A stretch of DNA of 64,000 nucleotides, from NCBI RefSeq assembly GCF_003970865.1, contig NZ_RXLZ01000001.1, positions 62,001 through 126,000 of the forward strand. The letters are read 5' to 3'. Position numbers and translations under genes: made by a program. This DNA comes from Stenotrophomonas maltophilia. Lineage in GTDB: Bacteria > Pseudomonadota > Gammaproteobacteria > Xanthomonadales > Xanthomonadaceae. Positions 24,276 through 33,372 of the stretch are shown here, piece after piece. The notes under the pieces are model-generated. The model searched no databases and was not told the DNA's origin. It saw only the letters and a program-made list of their open reading frames with translations. How positions within the stretch are numbered: position 1 is the first letter of the stretch; each line of letters starts with the position of its first letter.

Positions 24276-27200
24276 AGCGAGCGATCGCCGTTGGACTGGG
24301 CCTGTTGTGGACCTCCCTGGCGATCGCCGCACCACCGGCGCTGCCGGCACCGAAGGTGCTGGACGACTTCGACGACATCGCGGCCTGGAAGCTGGTGCTG
24401 TCCGACCAGGTCAGCGGTTCGCTGCGGCCGGTCAGCGGTGCCGGTGGTGGCCGCGCGCTGTGCCTGGACTATGACTTCCACGATGTCTCCGGCTACGTCG
24501 GCATCCGCCGCGCGCTGAACATCGAGTACCCGGTCAATTACCGCTTTGGTTTCCAGCTGCGCGGTGACTCACCGGGCAACGACCTGCAGTTCAAGCTGAT
24601 CGATGCCAACGGCGACAACGTCTGGTGGGTCAATCGTCCCGGCTACAGCTTCCCCAAGGCGTGGACGCCGGCCGAGTACCGCCGCCGCCAGATCGACAAG
24701 GCGTGGGGTCCCTCGCCCGAGAAGGAGATGGCGCGCAGCGCTGCGGTCGAGTTCACGATCTACAGCAAGGTCGGCGGCCGCGGCACGGTGTGCTTCGACA
24801 AGCTGACCCTGCAGGGCCTGCCAGCCCAGGATGACTCGGCGCTGGTGCCGTCGGTGATTGCCGACACCGCCACCGCGCTGCAGGACCGCATGATCGACGG
24901 CAAGAGCGATACGTTCTGGATCAGCGGTGGCGTCAAGCAGCAGACCATCAGCCTGGACCTGCACAAGAGCCGCGAGATCGGTGGTGCGGTGATCGACTGG
25001 CTGCCGAACCTGGAGGCGCGCCGTTACACCGTGCGCACTTCCGAGGACGGCCGTGACTGGCGCACCGTGCGCGAAGTGACCAGCGGTGCCGGTGGCCGCG
25101 ACTGGCTTGCCCTGCCGGATACCGATGCGCGCTACGTGCGCTTCGATCTGCAGGATGGCCCGAACTGGCGCTACGGCATCCGTGACATCGCGCTCAAGCC
25201 GCTGGCCTTTGCTTCCACCCCGAACGCCTTCCTGTCCTCGGTCGCCGCCGACCTGCCACGCGGCTCGCTGCCACGTGCCTACGTGGGCGAGCAGCCGTAC
25301 TGGACCCTGCTCGGCCTCGATGGCGGCCAGGAACAGGCGTTGATCAGCGAGGACGGCGCACTGGAGCCGGCCAAGGGCAGCTTCAGCATCGAACCGTTCA
25401 TCCGCCTCGACGGCAAGCTGCTGGACTGGTCGAAGGTGGCCATCACCCAGTCGCTGCAGGATCACTACCTGCCGATCGCCAACGTCGACTGGGTGCATGA
25501 GAAGGCCGGCCTGGCGGTGACCAGTTTCGTGCAGGGCACGCCGGAGCGCGCGCAGCTGATCGGTCGCTACCGGCTGAGCAATCCGGACAAGGTCGCGCAC
25601 GAGTACACCCTGGCGCTGGCGATCCGTCCGTGGCAGGTCAATCCGCCCACCCAGTTCCTCAACACCGTCGGTGGTTTCAGCCGCATCGATGCACTGGATG
25701 TGGGCGAGCAACTGGTGCGGGTCAACGGTGAGCCGCGCATCTACCCGCTGCAGGTACCGGACGCGCGCTTTGCCAGTACGTTCGACGGCAAGCTGGATGC
25801 GATGCACCTGGAAAGCGGGAAGTACCCGGCCACGACAGCAGTGAAGGACGGCACCGGCATGGCGTCGGGTGCGCTGATGTACACGATCAAGCTGGAGCCC
25901 GGCCAGAGCCGTGAAGTGGCGGTGGTGCTGCCACAGACCGGTGGCTGGGCACCGCAGGCGCTGGACGTGGCCAAGGCGCAGGCGCAGGTGGCCGAGCAAT
26001 GGCGGAAGAAGCTGGGCGTGGTCTCGCTGCAGGTGCCGGCCGCTGGTCAGGCGCTGGTCGATACCCTGCGTACCGCGGTCGCGCACATGCTGATCTCGCG
26101 CGTCGGCCCACGCCTGCAGCCGGGCACGCGGTCGTATGCGCGCAGCTGGATCCGCGATGGCGCGATGATCTCCGAGGGCCTGTTGCGCATGGGCCGCAGC
26201 GATGCGGTGCGCGACTACATCAACTGGTATGCGCCGTATCAGTTCGAGAACGGCAAGGTGCCGTGCTGCGTCGACGCACGCGGCAGCGATCCGGTGCCGG
26301 AGAATGACAGCCATGGCGAGCTGATCTACAGCATTGCCGAATATGGACGCTACACCGGCGACAGCACTTTCACCGAGCTGATGTGGCCGCATGTGCAGGG
26401 CGCCTACAGTTATATGGAGCAGTTGCGCGCCAGCGAGCGCACCGAAGAGAACCGCGCACGCAACCCGGCCTTCTACGGCATGATGCCGGCCTCGATCAGC
26501 CACGAAGGTTATTCGGCCAAGCCGATGCACTCGTACTGGGACAACTTCTGGGCGTTGCGCGGCTACAAGGACGCGGCGCTGCTGGCGACCCAGCTGGGCA
26601 AGGTCGAGGCGATGCAGATCGCCGAATCGCGCGACCAGTTCCGGGATGACCTGCAGGCCTCGCTGTTGTCGGCGATGCAGCAGCACAACATCGACTACCT
26701 GCCGGGCTCGGCCGAGCTGGGTGACTTCGATGCGACGTCGACCACCATTGCACTGGCCCCGGGCGGGGAGCAGGGCAGGCTGCCGCAGCAGGCGCTGGAG
26801 GCGACCTTCGAACGCTACTGGAACGAGTTCGTCGCCCGTCGCGATGGCAAGCGCGAGTGGAAGGACTACACCCCGTACGAGTGGCGCAACGTGGCCGCGT
26901 TCGTGCGCCTGGGCTGGCGCGACCGCGCCTGGCAGGCCACCGAGTTCTTCTTCAGGGACCGCGCACCGCAGGCCTGGAACCAGTGGGCCGAGGTGGTCTC
27001 GCGCACGCCGCGCAAGCCGTTCTTCGTCGGTGACCTGCCGCATGCCTGGGTGGCCTCGGACTTCGTGCGCTCGGCGCTGGACATGTTCGCCTACAACCGT
27101 GACATGGATGACGCGCTGGTGCTGGCCGCCGGCGTCCCGAGCGCGTGGTTGCAGGGCGAGGGTGTCGCGGTGCAGGGCCTGCGTACCCCGCAGGGCCAGC

Positions 27201-27439
27201 TGAACTACCGCCTGCAGCGCAGCGACAAGCAACTGGTGCTGGAGGTGCAGCCGGGCCTGGTGCCACCGGTGGGAGGCGTGGTGCTGCCGTGGCCATACGC
27301 CGGTGAACCGGGTGAGGCGAGCATCAACGGTGAAGCGGCCGAGTGGGTCAACAAGGAACTGCACGTGCACCAGCTGCCGGCGCGGATCGAGATCGAAGTA
27401 CCGAGTGCGGTGCGCCGCGCCGAGCGCAAGGGACAGTAA
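24272..27439 (+). CDS. Large secreted multidomain protein, putative (alpha/alpha)6 glycosidase with F5/8-type domain
   Basis: A 1055-residue exported protein (signal peptide ending near IAAPPALPA). Residues 28-195 look like a beta-sandwich carbohydrate-binding module (DDFDDIAAWKLVLSDQVSGS). Residues about 200-310 resemble a discoidin (F5/8 type C) domain (MIDGKSDTFWISGGVKQQTISLDL, YTVRTSEDGRDW). A further beta-sandwich precedes an (alpha/alpha)6-type region at about 610-960 with SYARSWIRDGAMISEGLLRMG, ENDSHGELIYSIAEYGRYTGD and SYWDNFWALRGYKDAA, like GH15/GH63 relatives. A C-terminal beta domain closes it. It overlaps the permease gene by 4 bp, so it belongs to the glucan operon. The exact glycosidase family is not recognised; the function is inferred. 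Confidence 0.75.
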   Translation: MKRAIAVGLGLLWTSLAIAAPPALPAPKVLDDFDDIAAWKLVLSDQVSGSLRPVSGAGGGRALCLDYDFHDVSGYVGIRRALNIEYPVNYRFGFQLRGDSPGNDLQFKLIDANGDNVWWVNRPGYSFPKAWTPAEYRRRQIDKAWGPSPEKEMARSAAVEFTIYSKVGGRGTVCFDKLTLQGLPAQDDSALVPSVIADTATALQDRMIDGKSDTFWISGGVKQQTISLDLHKSREIGGAVIDWLPNLEARRYTVRTSEDGRDWRTVREVTSGAGGRDWLALPDTDARYVRFDLQDGPNWRYGIRDIALKPLAFASTPNAFLSSVAADLPRGSLPRAYVGEQPYWTLLGLDGGQEQALISEDGALEPAKGSFSIEPFIRLDGKLLDWSKVAITQSLQDHYLPIANVDWVHEKAGLAVTSFVQGTPERAQLIGRYRLSNPDKVAHEYTLALAIRPWQVNPPTQFLNTVGGFSRIDALDVGEQLVRVNGEPRIYPLQVPDARFASTFDGKLDAMHLESGKYPATTAVKDGTGMASGALMYTIKLEPGQSREVAVVLPQTGGWAPQALDVAKAQAQVAEQWRKKLGVVSLQVPAAGQALVDTLRTAVAHMLISRVGPRLQPGTRSYARSWIRDGAMISEGLLRMGRSDAVRDYINWYAPYQFENGKVPCCVDARGSDPVPENDSHGELIYSIAEYGRYTGDSTFTELMWPHVQGAYSYMEQLRASERTEENRARNPAFYGMMPASISHEGYSAKPMHSYWDNFWALRGYKDAALLATQLGKVEAMQIAESRDQFRDDLQASLLSAMQQHNIDYLPGSAELGDFDATSTTIALAPGGEQGRLPQQALEATFERYWNEFVARRDGKREWKDYTPYEWRNVAAFVRLGWRDRAWQATEFFFRDRAPQAWNQWAEVVSRTPRKPFFVGDLPHAWVASDFVRSALDMFAYNRDMDDALVLAAGVPSAWLQGEGVAVQGLRTPQGQLNYRLQRSDKQLVLEVQPGLVPPVGGVVLPWPYAGEPGEASINGEAAEWVNKELHVHQLPARIEIEVPSAVRRAERKGQ

Positions 27440-27441
27440 CG

Positions 27442-28329
27442 ATGAAGCAGCAGGGGGCGAGGGTGCGCACGTTGGTGCGTGCCCTGGGGCTGGCCATTGC
27501 AATGGCATTGCCGGACGTGATGATGGCCGCCGAACCGGCTGCCACGACCGCGGCGCCCGACGTTGCCAGCGCGCCGGGCATGAGCATGGTCACCTTCAAC
27601 CTGCATCATGACCGCGAAGACTGGCCGAGCCGGCGCCGCACCATCCTGGCCGAGCTCAAGCGCCTGCAGCCGGATGCGGTTGCCCTGCAGGAGGTGATCC
27701 AGCGCCGCAACGTGCGCAACCAGGCGCAGTGGCTGGCCAGCCAACTCGGCTACAGGTACGTGTTCGTGTCCACCGATCCGGTGGGCGCACCGAAGCGCTA
27801 CGGCAATGCGCTGCTGACCCGGCGGCCGATCCTCGCCCAGGGGGATCATCTGCTGCAGCCGTTGGACGACTACCGCACCGTTGCTCACCTGCGCATCGAC
27901 GTCGACGGCGCGGCGGTGAACGTCTACGCCACGCATCTGAACGAGCGCAACGACGACAGTGGGCAGCGCATCCGTCGAACCCAGGTCGAGGACCTGCTGC
28001 GCTTCATCGCTGCAACGTCGGCCGGCGCACCGGTGGTGATCGCTGGCGACTTCAATGCACTCGTGGATGCTGGCGACCTGAGCGAGCTGCGCAGCCGCTA
28101 CGGCGACAGCTACGGCAGCGTGCACGTCAACACCGATCTGTCCGGGGTCAGCACGCTCAACCGCCACTATTACCAGGCGCCGTCGCGGATCGACCACATC
28201 TTCTTCCAGCAGGACGAGATGGTCGCGCGCGAGGCGAAGCTTCTGTTCGACCAGCCCGATGACAGCGGTCGCTGGGCTTCGGACCACTACGGTGTGTGGA
28301 CCCGCCTGCAGTTCGCGCCGAAACCCTGA
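27442..28329 (+). CDS. Secreted endonuclease/exonuclease/phosphatase-family enzyme
   Basis: A 295-residue exported protein (signal peptide through VMMAAEP). The catalytic residues of the fold are complete: N in VTFNLHHD, E in VALQEVIQ, H in YATHLNE, D and N in IAGDFNALVD, D in RIDHIFF and the D-H pair in ASDHYGVW. It is a metal-dependent phosphodiesterase or phosphatase of unknown substrate. It follows the large glycosidase by 2 bp and closes the operon, so it may remove phosphodiester groups (for example phosphoglycerol) from glucans. It could also be a nuclease or sphingomyelinase relative. A catalytically degenerate paralogue lies at 39452. Confidence 0.85.
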   Translation: MKQQGARVRTLVRALGLAIAMALPDVMMAAEPAATTAAPDVASAPGMSMVTFNLHHDREDWPSRRRTILAELKRLQPDAVALQEVIQRRNVRNQAQWLASQLGYRYVFVSTDPVGAPKRYGNALLTRRPILAQGDHLLQPLDDYRTVAHLRIDVDGAAVNVYATHLNERNDDSGQRIRRTQVEDLLRFIAATSAGAPVVIAGDFNALVDAGDLSELRSRYGDSYGSVHVNTDLSGVSTLNRHYYQAPSRIDHIFFQQDEMVAREAKLLFDQPDDSGRWASDHYGVWTRLQFAPKP

Positions 28330-28344
28330 CGCAGACGCGCTCCG

Positions 28345-28529
28345 GTAGGTGCCAACCTTGGTTGGCACGGACGTGTCCGCGTGCACTCAATCAACGGCGC
28401 CAACCAAGGTTGGCCTCTACCAAAGCAGTGACCCTGCGCGGGTTGTGCCCTGGTGGGTGCGAACCTTGGTTGGCACGGGCGTGTCCGCGTGCACTCAATC
28501 AACGGCGCCAACCAAGGTTGGCCTCTACC
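28345..28529. repeat. Two direct copies of a 77-bp GTAG-headed inverted repeat
   Basis: Copies at 28345-28421 and 28453-28529 are nearly identical. Each has a GTGCCAACCTTGGTTGGCAC hairpin, a shared linker (TGTCCGCGTGCACTCAATCA), and an inverted arm ending CTCTACC. The first begins with GTAG; the second has GTGG. The shape is that of SMAG dimers with a different core. They lie between the glucan operon and rne. Confidence 0.88.
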
Positions 28530-28560
28530 AAAGCGAAGCCAGCGCCAAACGCACAAACGA

Positions 28561-28591
28561 AAACGGCGGGGATCAATGATCCCCGCCGTTT
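28561..28591. terminator. Rho-independent terminator after rne
   Basis: AAACGGCGGGGATCA pairs with its perfect complement almost without loop (15-bp stem), with A/T-rich flanks on both sides. It lies 25 bp beyond the rne stop codon. Confidence 0.8.
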
Positions 28592-28615
28592 CGTTTTCAC
28601 GCGATCAAAGAGCGA

Positions 28616-31600
28616 TCAGCTCGCCGGCGGCGTGCGCTTGGCGGCCTCTTCGTCTTCTTCATCGGCCTTGGCTTCTGCAGCCTGGGCTGCAGCGTCGGCA
28701 TGGCCATCGGCAACCGGGTCGATCGACGGCGTCACCACCGCTTCGGCGACTGGGGCAGCGGCTTCGATCGGCGCGGCTTCCACCGCCACCGGAGCGACCG
28801 GCTGTTCGGCGACCACGACGGGCTCGACGACCGGCTTGGCTTCAACCACCGGCGCAGCCTCAACGGCCACCGGCTTGGCTTCGACCACCGGAGCGACTTC
28901 AACAATCTCCGGCTTGGCTTCAACAATCGGCGCAGCCTCGACCGCCACCGGCTTCGATTCGATCACCGGAGTGGCTTCAACCACCGGAGCGGCTTCAACC
29001 GCCACCGGCTGTGCTTCGGTCACCGGCGCAATGGCTTCGACCACCGGCGCGGCAGCGGCTACCGGCTGGGCCGGGGTCGCAGCGTCAATGGCATCGAGCA
29101 TGCTGGTCTGCACCGGCGAGGACACCGCTTCAGTCTTCGCCGCAGCTTCGACCGGGGCCTGCACTTCAGCCACGACCGGGGCGGCGGCTTCGACCACAGC
29201 GCTGCTCACCACTGCCACCGGTGCGGCGGCAACGGCGGCGGCAGCACGGACCGGCTTCGCGGCGTCGGCAGCGGCCGGTTCGGCTTCGTCATCGAAGTCG
29301 AACTCCGGCTGCGAACGGGCCGGCTGCGCAGCAGCGACCGGCGCAGTGCCGACAGTGCTGTCGACGCTCGGCTCGGCGCCGTCGGCGTCATCACCGTCAT
29401 CACCATCGTCCTGGTCATCACCCAGGGCGTCGCTGCCGGCGGCGTTCTCGGCGCCACCGCGACGACGACGACGGCCACCACGACGGCCACGACGACGGCG
29501 GGTCGCGCCTTCGCCTGCCTGCTCGCCGTTGGCGTCGGTTGCAGCCTCTTCACCGGCAACCGCAACCCCCTCGGCCTCGCTGGCAGTGTTGGCAGCGGCC
29601 TCGATCGGTGCTGCGGTGTCCACCGGAGCGGCGGCCACCGGGGCAACCGGGGCGACCGGGGCAACCGGCGCGGTGGCTTCATGCGCGGTCACCACGTTGG
29701 TGGCGACGGCCGTGGCGGCCACGGCTGCTGCCGCGGTCACGGCGTCGACCGGTGCTTCGGCGGCACTGCGCTGCGGCTTCTCGGCCGGCTTGTCACCGTC
29801 CTGCTGCTGGCGCGGCTGCTTCGGCTGCTTCAGCTTCGGCTGCTGCTGGTTCTGGTTCTGGTTCTGGCCCTGCTGCTCGTTGCGCGGCTTGTTCTGCTGC
29901 TGCGGCTGCTGCTGGCCATCCTTCTGCTGCGGCTCCTTCTGCCTGCCCTGCTGCGGCTGCTGCTGGGCATTGCCGTTGTTGCCGTTGCGGCCGTCCTTGT
30001 TGCGCTGCTCACCACGGTCCTTGCGGTTGCCGCCGTCCTTCTGCTGCTGCGCGTTGCCATTGCCACGATTGTCGTCGCGACGGTCCTTGCGGTCCTTGTT
30101 GCGATCCTTGTTGCGGTCCTTGCGGCCACCGTCCTGCGACTGACGCCCCGCCGGCGCAGCTGGCGCCGGCGCCGGGGCCGGTTCGCCACCGAACACGCGC
30201 TTGAGCCAACCGATCACGCCGCCGCTCGGGGCCGGCGCCACTGGTGCTGCCACGACCGGGGCCGGAGCGGCTGCGGCCGGCTCCGCTTCCTCGCGCACCG
30301 GGGCGGGGGAGGTGTGCTTGACCTGGGTCACCGCCGGCGGCGGGATGTTCAGCTGGCCCTTGGTCAGCGCGTGCACCGGCAATTTGCGCGGGGTGCCGCG
30401 CTGGTAGCTGGGCTTGTTGCTCTCTTCACCCAGCTCGTTCTCGCGCAGGCGGGTCACGGTGTAGTGCGGGGTGTGCATCAGCTCGTCGGCGACGATCACG
30501 ATCGGCGCCTCGTGGCGCTGCTCGATCTCGCGCAGGGCGCTGCGCTTTTCGTTCAGCAGGTAATTGGCGATCTCCACCGGGGCCTGGACCAGCACCTGCC
30601 CGGTGTTCTCCTTCATCGCATGCTCTTCGGCGACGCGGATGATCGACAGCGACAGCGACTCGACGCTGCGCATGCGGCCGTGGCCGTCGCAACGCGGGCA
30701 GACGATCTGGCTGGACTCGCCCAGGCTCGGGCGCAGGCGCTGGCGGCTCATTTCCAGCAGGCCGAAGCGCGAGATGCGGCCGACCTGGACGCGGGCACGG
30801 TCGTACTTCAGCGCGTTGGCCAGGCGGTTCTCGACCTCGCGCTGGTGCTTGTTGGAGGCCATGTCGATGAAATCGATGACCACCAGGCCACCCAGGTCAC
30901 GCAGACGCAGCTGGCGGGCCACTTCCTCGGCCGCTTCCAGGTTGGTCTGGAACGCGGTGTCCTCGATGTCGCTGCCCTTGGTGGCGCGCGAGGAGTTGAC
31001 GTCGACCGCGGTCAGCGCTTCGGTCTGGTCGACCACGATCGAGCCGCCCGACGGCAGGCGCACGTTGCGCTCGTAGGCGCCTTCGATCTGCGACTCGATC
31101 TGGAAGCGGTTGAACAGCGGGATGTCGTCCTTGTAGTGCTTGAGCTTGCGCAGGGTCTGCGGCATCACCTGCTGCATGAACTCGCGGGCGTGCTCGTACA
31201 TCTCCTCGGTGTCCACCAGGATCTCGCCGATGTCGGCGCGCAGGTAGTCACGCAGGGCGCGCACGATCAGGCGCGATTCCTGGTAGATCAGGAACGGGGC
31301 CGGCTTGCTCAGTGCGGCTTCGGCGATGGCACGCCAGACGTTGAGCAGGTAGTCCAGATCCCACTGCAGCTCTTCCGCATCGCGGCCGACGCCGGCGGTA
31401 CGGATGATCACGCCCATTTCGTCGGGGATGTTCAGCTTGTCCAGGGCATCCTTCAGGGCGGCACGGTCTTCGCCCTCGATGCGACGGGACACGCCGCCGG
31501 CGCTGGGCGAATTCGGCATCAGCACCATGTAGCGGCCGGCCAGCGAGATGAACGTGGTCAGGGCGGCGCCCTTGTTGCCACGCTCTTCCTTGTCGACCTG

Positions 31601-31903
31601 GACAACGATCTCCTGGCCTTCCTTCAGCAGTTCGCGGATGCCGGCCTTGTTGTGGTCGACACCGGCCTGGAAGTAATCGCGGGAGATTTCCTTCAGCGGC
31701 AGGAAGCCATGGCGGCCACCGCCGTATTCGACGAAGGCGGCTTCCAGCGAGGGCTCGATGCGGAAGATCCGGCCCTTGTAGATGTTGGACTTCTTCTGTT
31801 CCTTCGACGGCTGCTCGATGTCGATGTCATACAACGACTGGCCATCCACGATGGCAACACGCAGCTCTTCAGCCTGCGTGGCGTTGATCAGCATTCGCTT
31901 CAT
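28616..31903 (-). CDS. rne: Ribonuclease E
   Basis: A 1095-residue endoribonuclease, the core of the RNA degradosome. The S1 domain is at about residues 38-125, the catalytic aspartates are D301 (TAVDVNSSR) and D344 (VVIDFIDM), and the zinc-link is CPRC (402-405). After about residue 520 it becomes an unfolded scaffold: a basic, Gln/Asn/Lys-rich stretch that should bind RNA, then Ala/Val/Pro-rich repeats with the unit [12 protein letters not shown]. RNase E processes rRNA and tRNA and starts mRNA decay. It is divergent from rluC, as in E. coli. Confidence 0.96.
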   Translation of the reverse strand: MKRMLINATQAEELRVAIVDGQSLYDIDIEQPSKEQKKSNIYKGRIFRIEPSLEAAFVEYGGGRHGFLPLKEISRDYFQAGVDHNKAGIRELLKEGQEIVVQVDKEERGNKGAALTTFISLAGRYMVLMPNSPSAGGVSRRIEGEDRAALKDALDKLNIPDEMGVIIRTAGVGRDAEELQWDLDYLLNVWRAIAEAALSKPAPFLIYQESRLIVRALRDYLRADIGEILVDTEEMYEHAREFMQQVMPQTLRKLKHYKDDIPLFNRFQIESQIEGAYERNVRLPSGGSIVVDQTEALTAVDVNSSRATKGSDIEDTAFQTNLEAAEEVARQLRLRDLGGLVVIDFIDMASNKHQREVENRLANALKYDRARVQVGRISRFGLLEMSRQRLRPSLGESSQIVCPRCDGHGRMRSVESLSLSIIRVAEEHAMKENTGQVLVQAPVEIANYLLNEKRSALREIEQRHEAPIVIVADELMHTPHYTVTRLRENELGEESNKPSYQRGTPRKLPVHALTKGQLNIPPPAVTQVKHTSPAPVREEAEPAAAAPAPVVAAPVAPAPSGGVIGWLKRVFGGEPAPAPAPAAPAGRQSQDGGRKDRNKDRNKDRKDRRDDNRGNGNAQQQKDGGNRKDRGEQRNKDGRNGNNGNAQQQPQQGRQKEPQQKDGQQQPQQQNKPRNEQQGQNQNQNQQQPKLKQPKQPRQQQDGDKPAEKPQRSAAEAPVDAVTAAAAVAATAVATNVVTAHEATAPVAPVAPVAPVAAAPVDTAAPIEAAANTASEAEGVAVAGEEAATDANGEQAGEGATRRRRGRRGGRRRRRGGAENAAGSDALGDDQDDGDDGDDADGAEPSVDSTVGTAPVAAAQPARSQPEFDFDDEAEPAAADAAKPVRAAAAVAAAPVAVVSSAVVEAAAPVVAEVQAPVEAAAKTEAVSSPVQTSMLDAIDAATPAQPVAAAAPVVEAIAPVTEAQPVAVEAAPVVEATPVIESKPVAVEAAPIVEAKPEIVEVAPVVEAKPVAVEAAPVVEAKPVVEPVVVAEQPVAPVAVEAAPIEAAAPVAEAVVTPSIDPVADGHADAAAQAAEAKADEEDEEAAKRTPPAS

Positions 31904-32310
31904 TGTTGCGTTCCTCGCAAGCGGCTACCGCGCGGAACGCCATGGGGTTTCGCCTCTGGACACGGTTCGCCGCCCATTCGCGCAAGCGCGGGGAGGGCGG
32001 CTTGGGTTTCCAGCGCTACGACACCACGGCAGGCCGCGGGAGCGCTTCACTCTTATGGGTTTTGGGGTGTTACAGGCCGCAGGCAGCTGTCAGCCAGGCT
32101 GGAGCGCCACGCGGGACATGTTCAGCACGGTTGCGTGTCAGGCATCCGGCGATGGCCGGGAAGGCCGGTGAGCCGCTAACATGGCCGCCCCGCGGGCGGT
32201 GGTCGCGCACTGTGCCGGATTCGTCGGAAGCTGGGCTTCTGGCCCTGAGTAACTTCCAACGAAATCAATCCCTTATCTCGCCCCCCGAGTGTAACAGAAT
32301 AAACAGCCTG
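31904..32310. promoter_or_regulatory. rne/rluC divergent intergenic region with probable rne leader
   Basis: This 407-bp region separates rne (-) and rluC (+) and holds no gene. In E. coli the same interval carries a 361-nt rne leader through which RNase E controls its own mRNA; the size here is similar, so a leader of this kind is likely. A GAGTGTAACAGAATAAAC stretch at 32287-32304 is AT-rich and could be part of either promoter. No leader stem-loop was resolved by eye. Confidence 0.5.
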
Positions 32311-33285
32311 ATGACTGCCCAAGACCCCACCAAGCCCGCTGGCGACAAGCCTTCCGTGCGCATGATCACCGTTCCCGCCGACCGCGCTGGCCAGCGCCTG
32401 GACAACTTCCTGCTCGGCCAGCTGAAGGGTGCCCCGCGCAGCCTGGTCTACAAGCTGGTGCGCAGTGGCCAGGTGCGGGTGAACGGCGGCCGTGCCAAGG
32501 CAGAGCGCAAGCTGGAGGAGGGCGACGAGGTGCGCGTACCGCCGGTCCGTCTCAGTGAAGAAGGAGACAGGGCCGGTCCGCCGGAGGCGTTCATGCGCCG
32601 CCTGGAGCAGGCCATCGTGTTCGAGGATGCCCGCCTGCTGGCCCTGAACAAGCCCACTGGTGTGGCCAGCCATGGCGGCAGCGGCATCAGTTTCGGCGCC
32701 ATCGAGACCCTGCGTGCGCTGCGCCCGGGACAGACCCTCGAGCTGGTCCACCGGTTGGATCGCGACACCTCGGGCCTGTTGATCGTGGCCAAGAAGCGCT
32801 CTGCGCTGAGCGAACTGCAGGCGCTGCTGCGTGAAGACCACGGTGCCGGCATCCGCAAGCGCTACCTGACCCTGTTGGCCGGACGCATGCCGGACGGCGT
32901 GATGACGGTCGACGCGCCGCTGCACGTAGGCCTGCGCCAGGGCGGCGAGCGCCATGTGCAGGTCAATGCGATTGGCAAGGAATCGATCAGCCACTTCCGG
33001 GTGCTGGAGCGCCGCGGCGGCCATTCGTACTGTGAGGTGCGCATCGAAACCGGCCGCACCCACCAGATCCGCGTGCATGCCCAGCATCTGGGGCATCCGG
33101 TGGCCGGTGACGACAAATACGGTGATCCTGCGGTCAACAAGCGGCTTCGTGAGCAGATCGGGCTGAAGCGCCTGTTCCTGCACGCGGCGTCGCTGGAGTT
33201 CGCGCTGGACGCGGGCAAGAGTCCGTACGTGTTGAATGCGCCGCTGGCCGACGAGTTGGTCGAGGCGCTGGACCGGCTCCGCTGA
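32311..33285 (+). CDS. rluC: 23S rRNA pseudouridine synthase RluC
   Basis: A 324-residue pseudouridine synthase with an S4 RNA-binding domain (about residues 23-78) and the catalytic motif VHRLDRDTSGLLIVAK, nucleophile D150. Further landmarks are LNKPTGVASHGG and the C-terminal GRTHQIRVHAQHLGHPVAGDDKYGD. E. coli RluC modifies 23S positions 955, 2504 and 2580. The ATG at 32311 is used because the frame upstream lies in the rne leader. Confidence 0.95.
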   Translation: MTAQDPTKPAGDKPSVRMITVPADRAGQRLDNFLLGQLKGAPRSLVYKLVRSGQVRVNGGRAKAERKLEEGDEVRVPPVRLSEEGDRAGPPEAFMRRLEQAIVFEDARLLALNKPTGVASHGGSGISFGAIETLRALRPGQTLELVHRLDRDTSGLLIVAKKRSALSELQALLREDHGAGIRKRYLTLLAGRMPDGVMTVDAPLHVGLRQGGERHVQVNAIGKESISHFRVLERRGGHSYCEVRIETGRTHQIRVHAQHLGHPVAGDDKYGDPAVNKRLREQIGLKRLFLHAASLEFALDAGKSPYVLNAPLADELVEALDRLR

Positions 33286-33294
33286 CAATGACCG

Positions 33295-33356
33295 GGTAGC
33301 GCCGGGGCAGGCCCGGCCGCTACCTTGTTTGGGTAGATCCACGCCATGCGTGGATG
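33295..33356. repeat. Two short GTAG-headed palindromes
   Basis: GTAGCGCCGGGGCAGGCCCG... (33295-33324) is a monomer of the SMAG type with a different core. GTAGATCCACGCCATGCGTGG (33333-33356) is a second type with an ATCCACGC core, also seen at 45442-45545 and 51302. They lie between convergent rluC and zupT. Confidence 0.8.
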
Positions 33357-33372
33357 CGCCCTTCTGGGTCGT

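Noticed and set aside
24569-27508. 979-residue open frame opposite the large glycosidase
   Set aside because: Antisense shadow of a coding gene with signal peptide and conserved domains; composition is Arg/His/Gln-rich as expected of a shadow.
28700-32179. 1159-residue plus-strand frame across rne
   Set aside because: It mirrors RNase E on the opposite strand and reads through the leader region; RNase E has all catalytic motifs.
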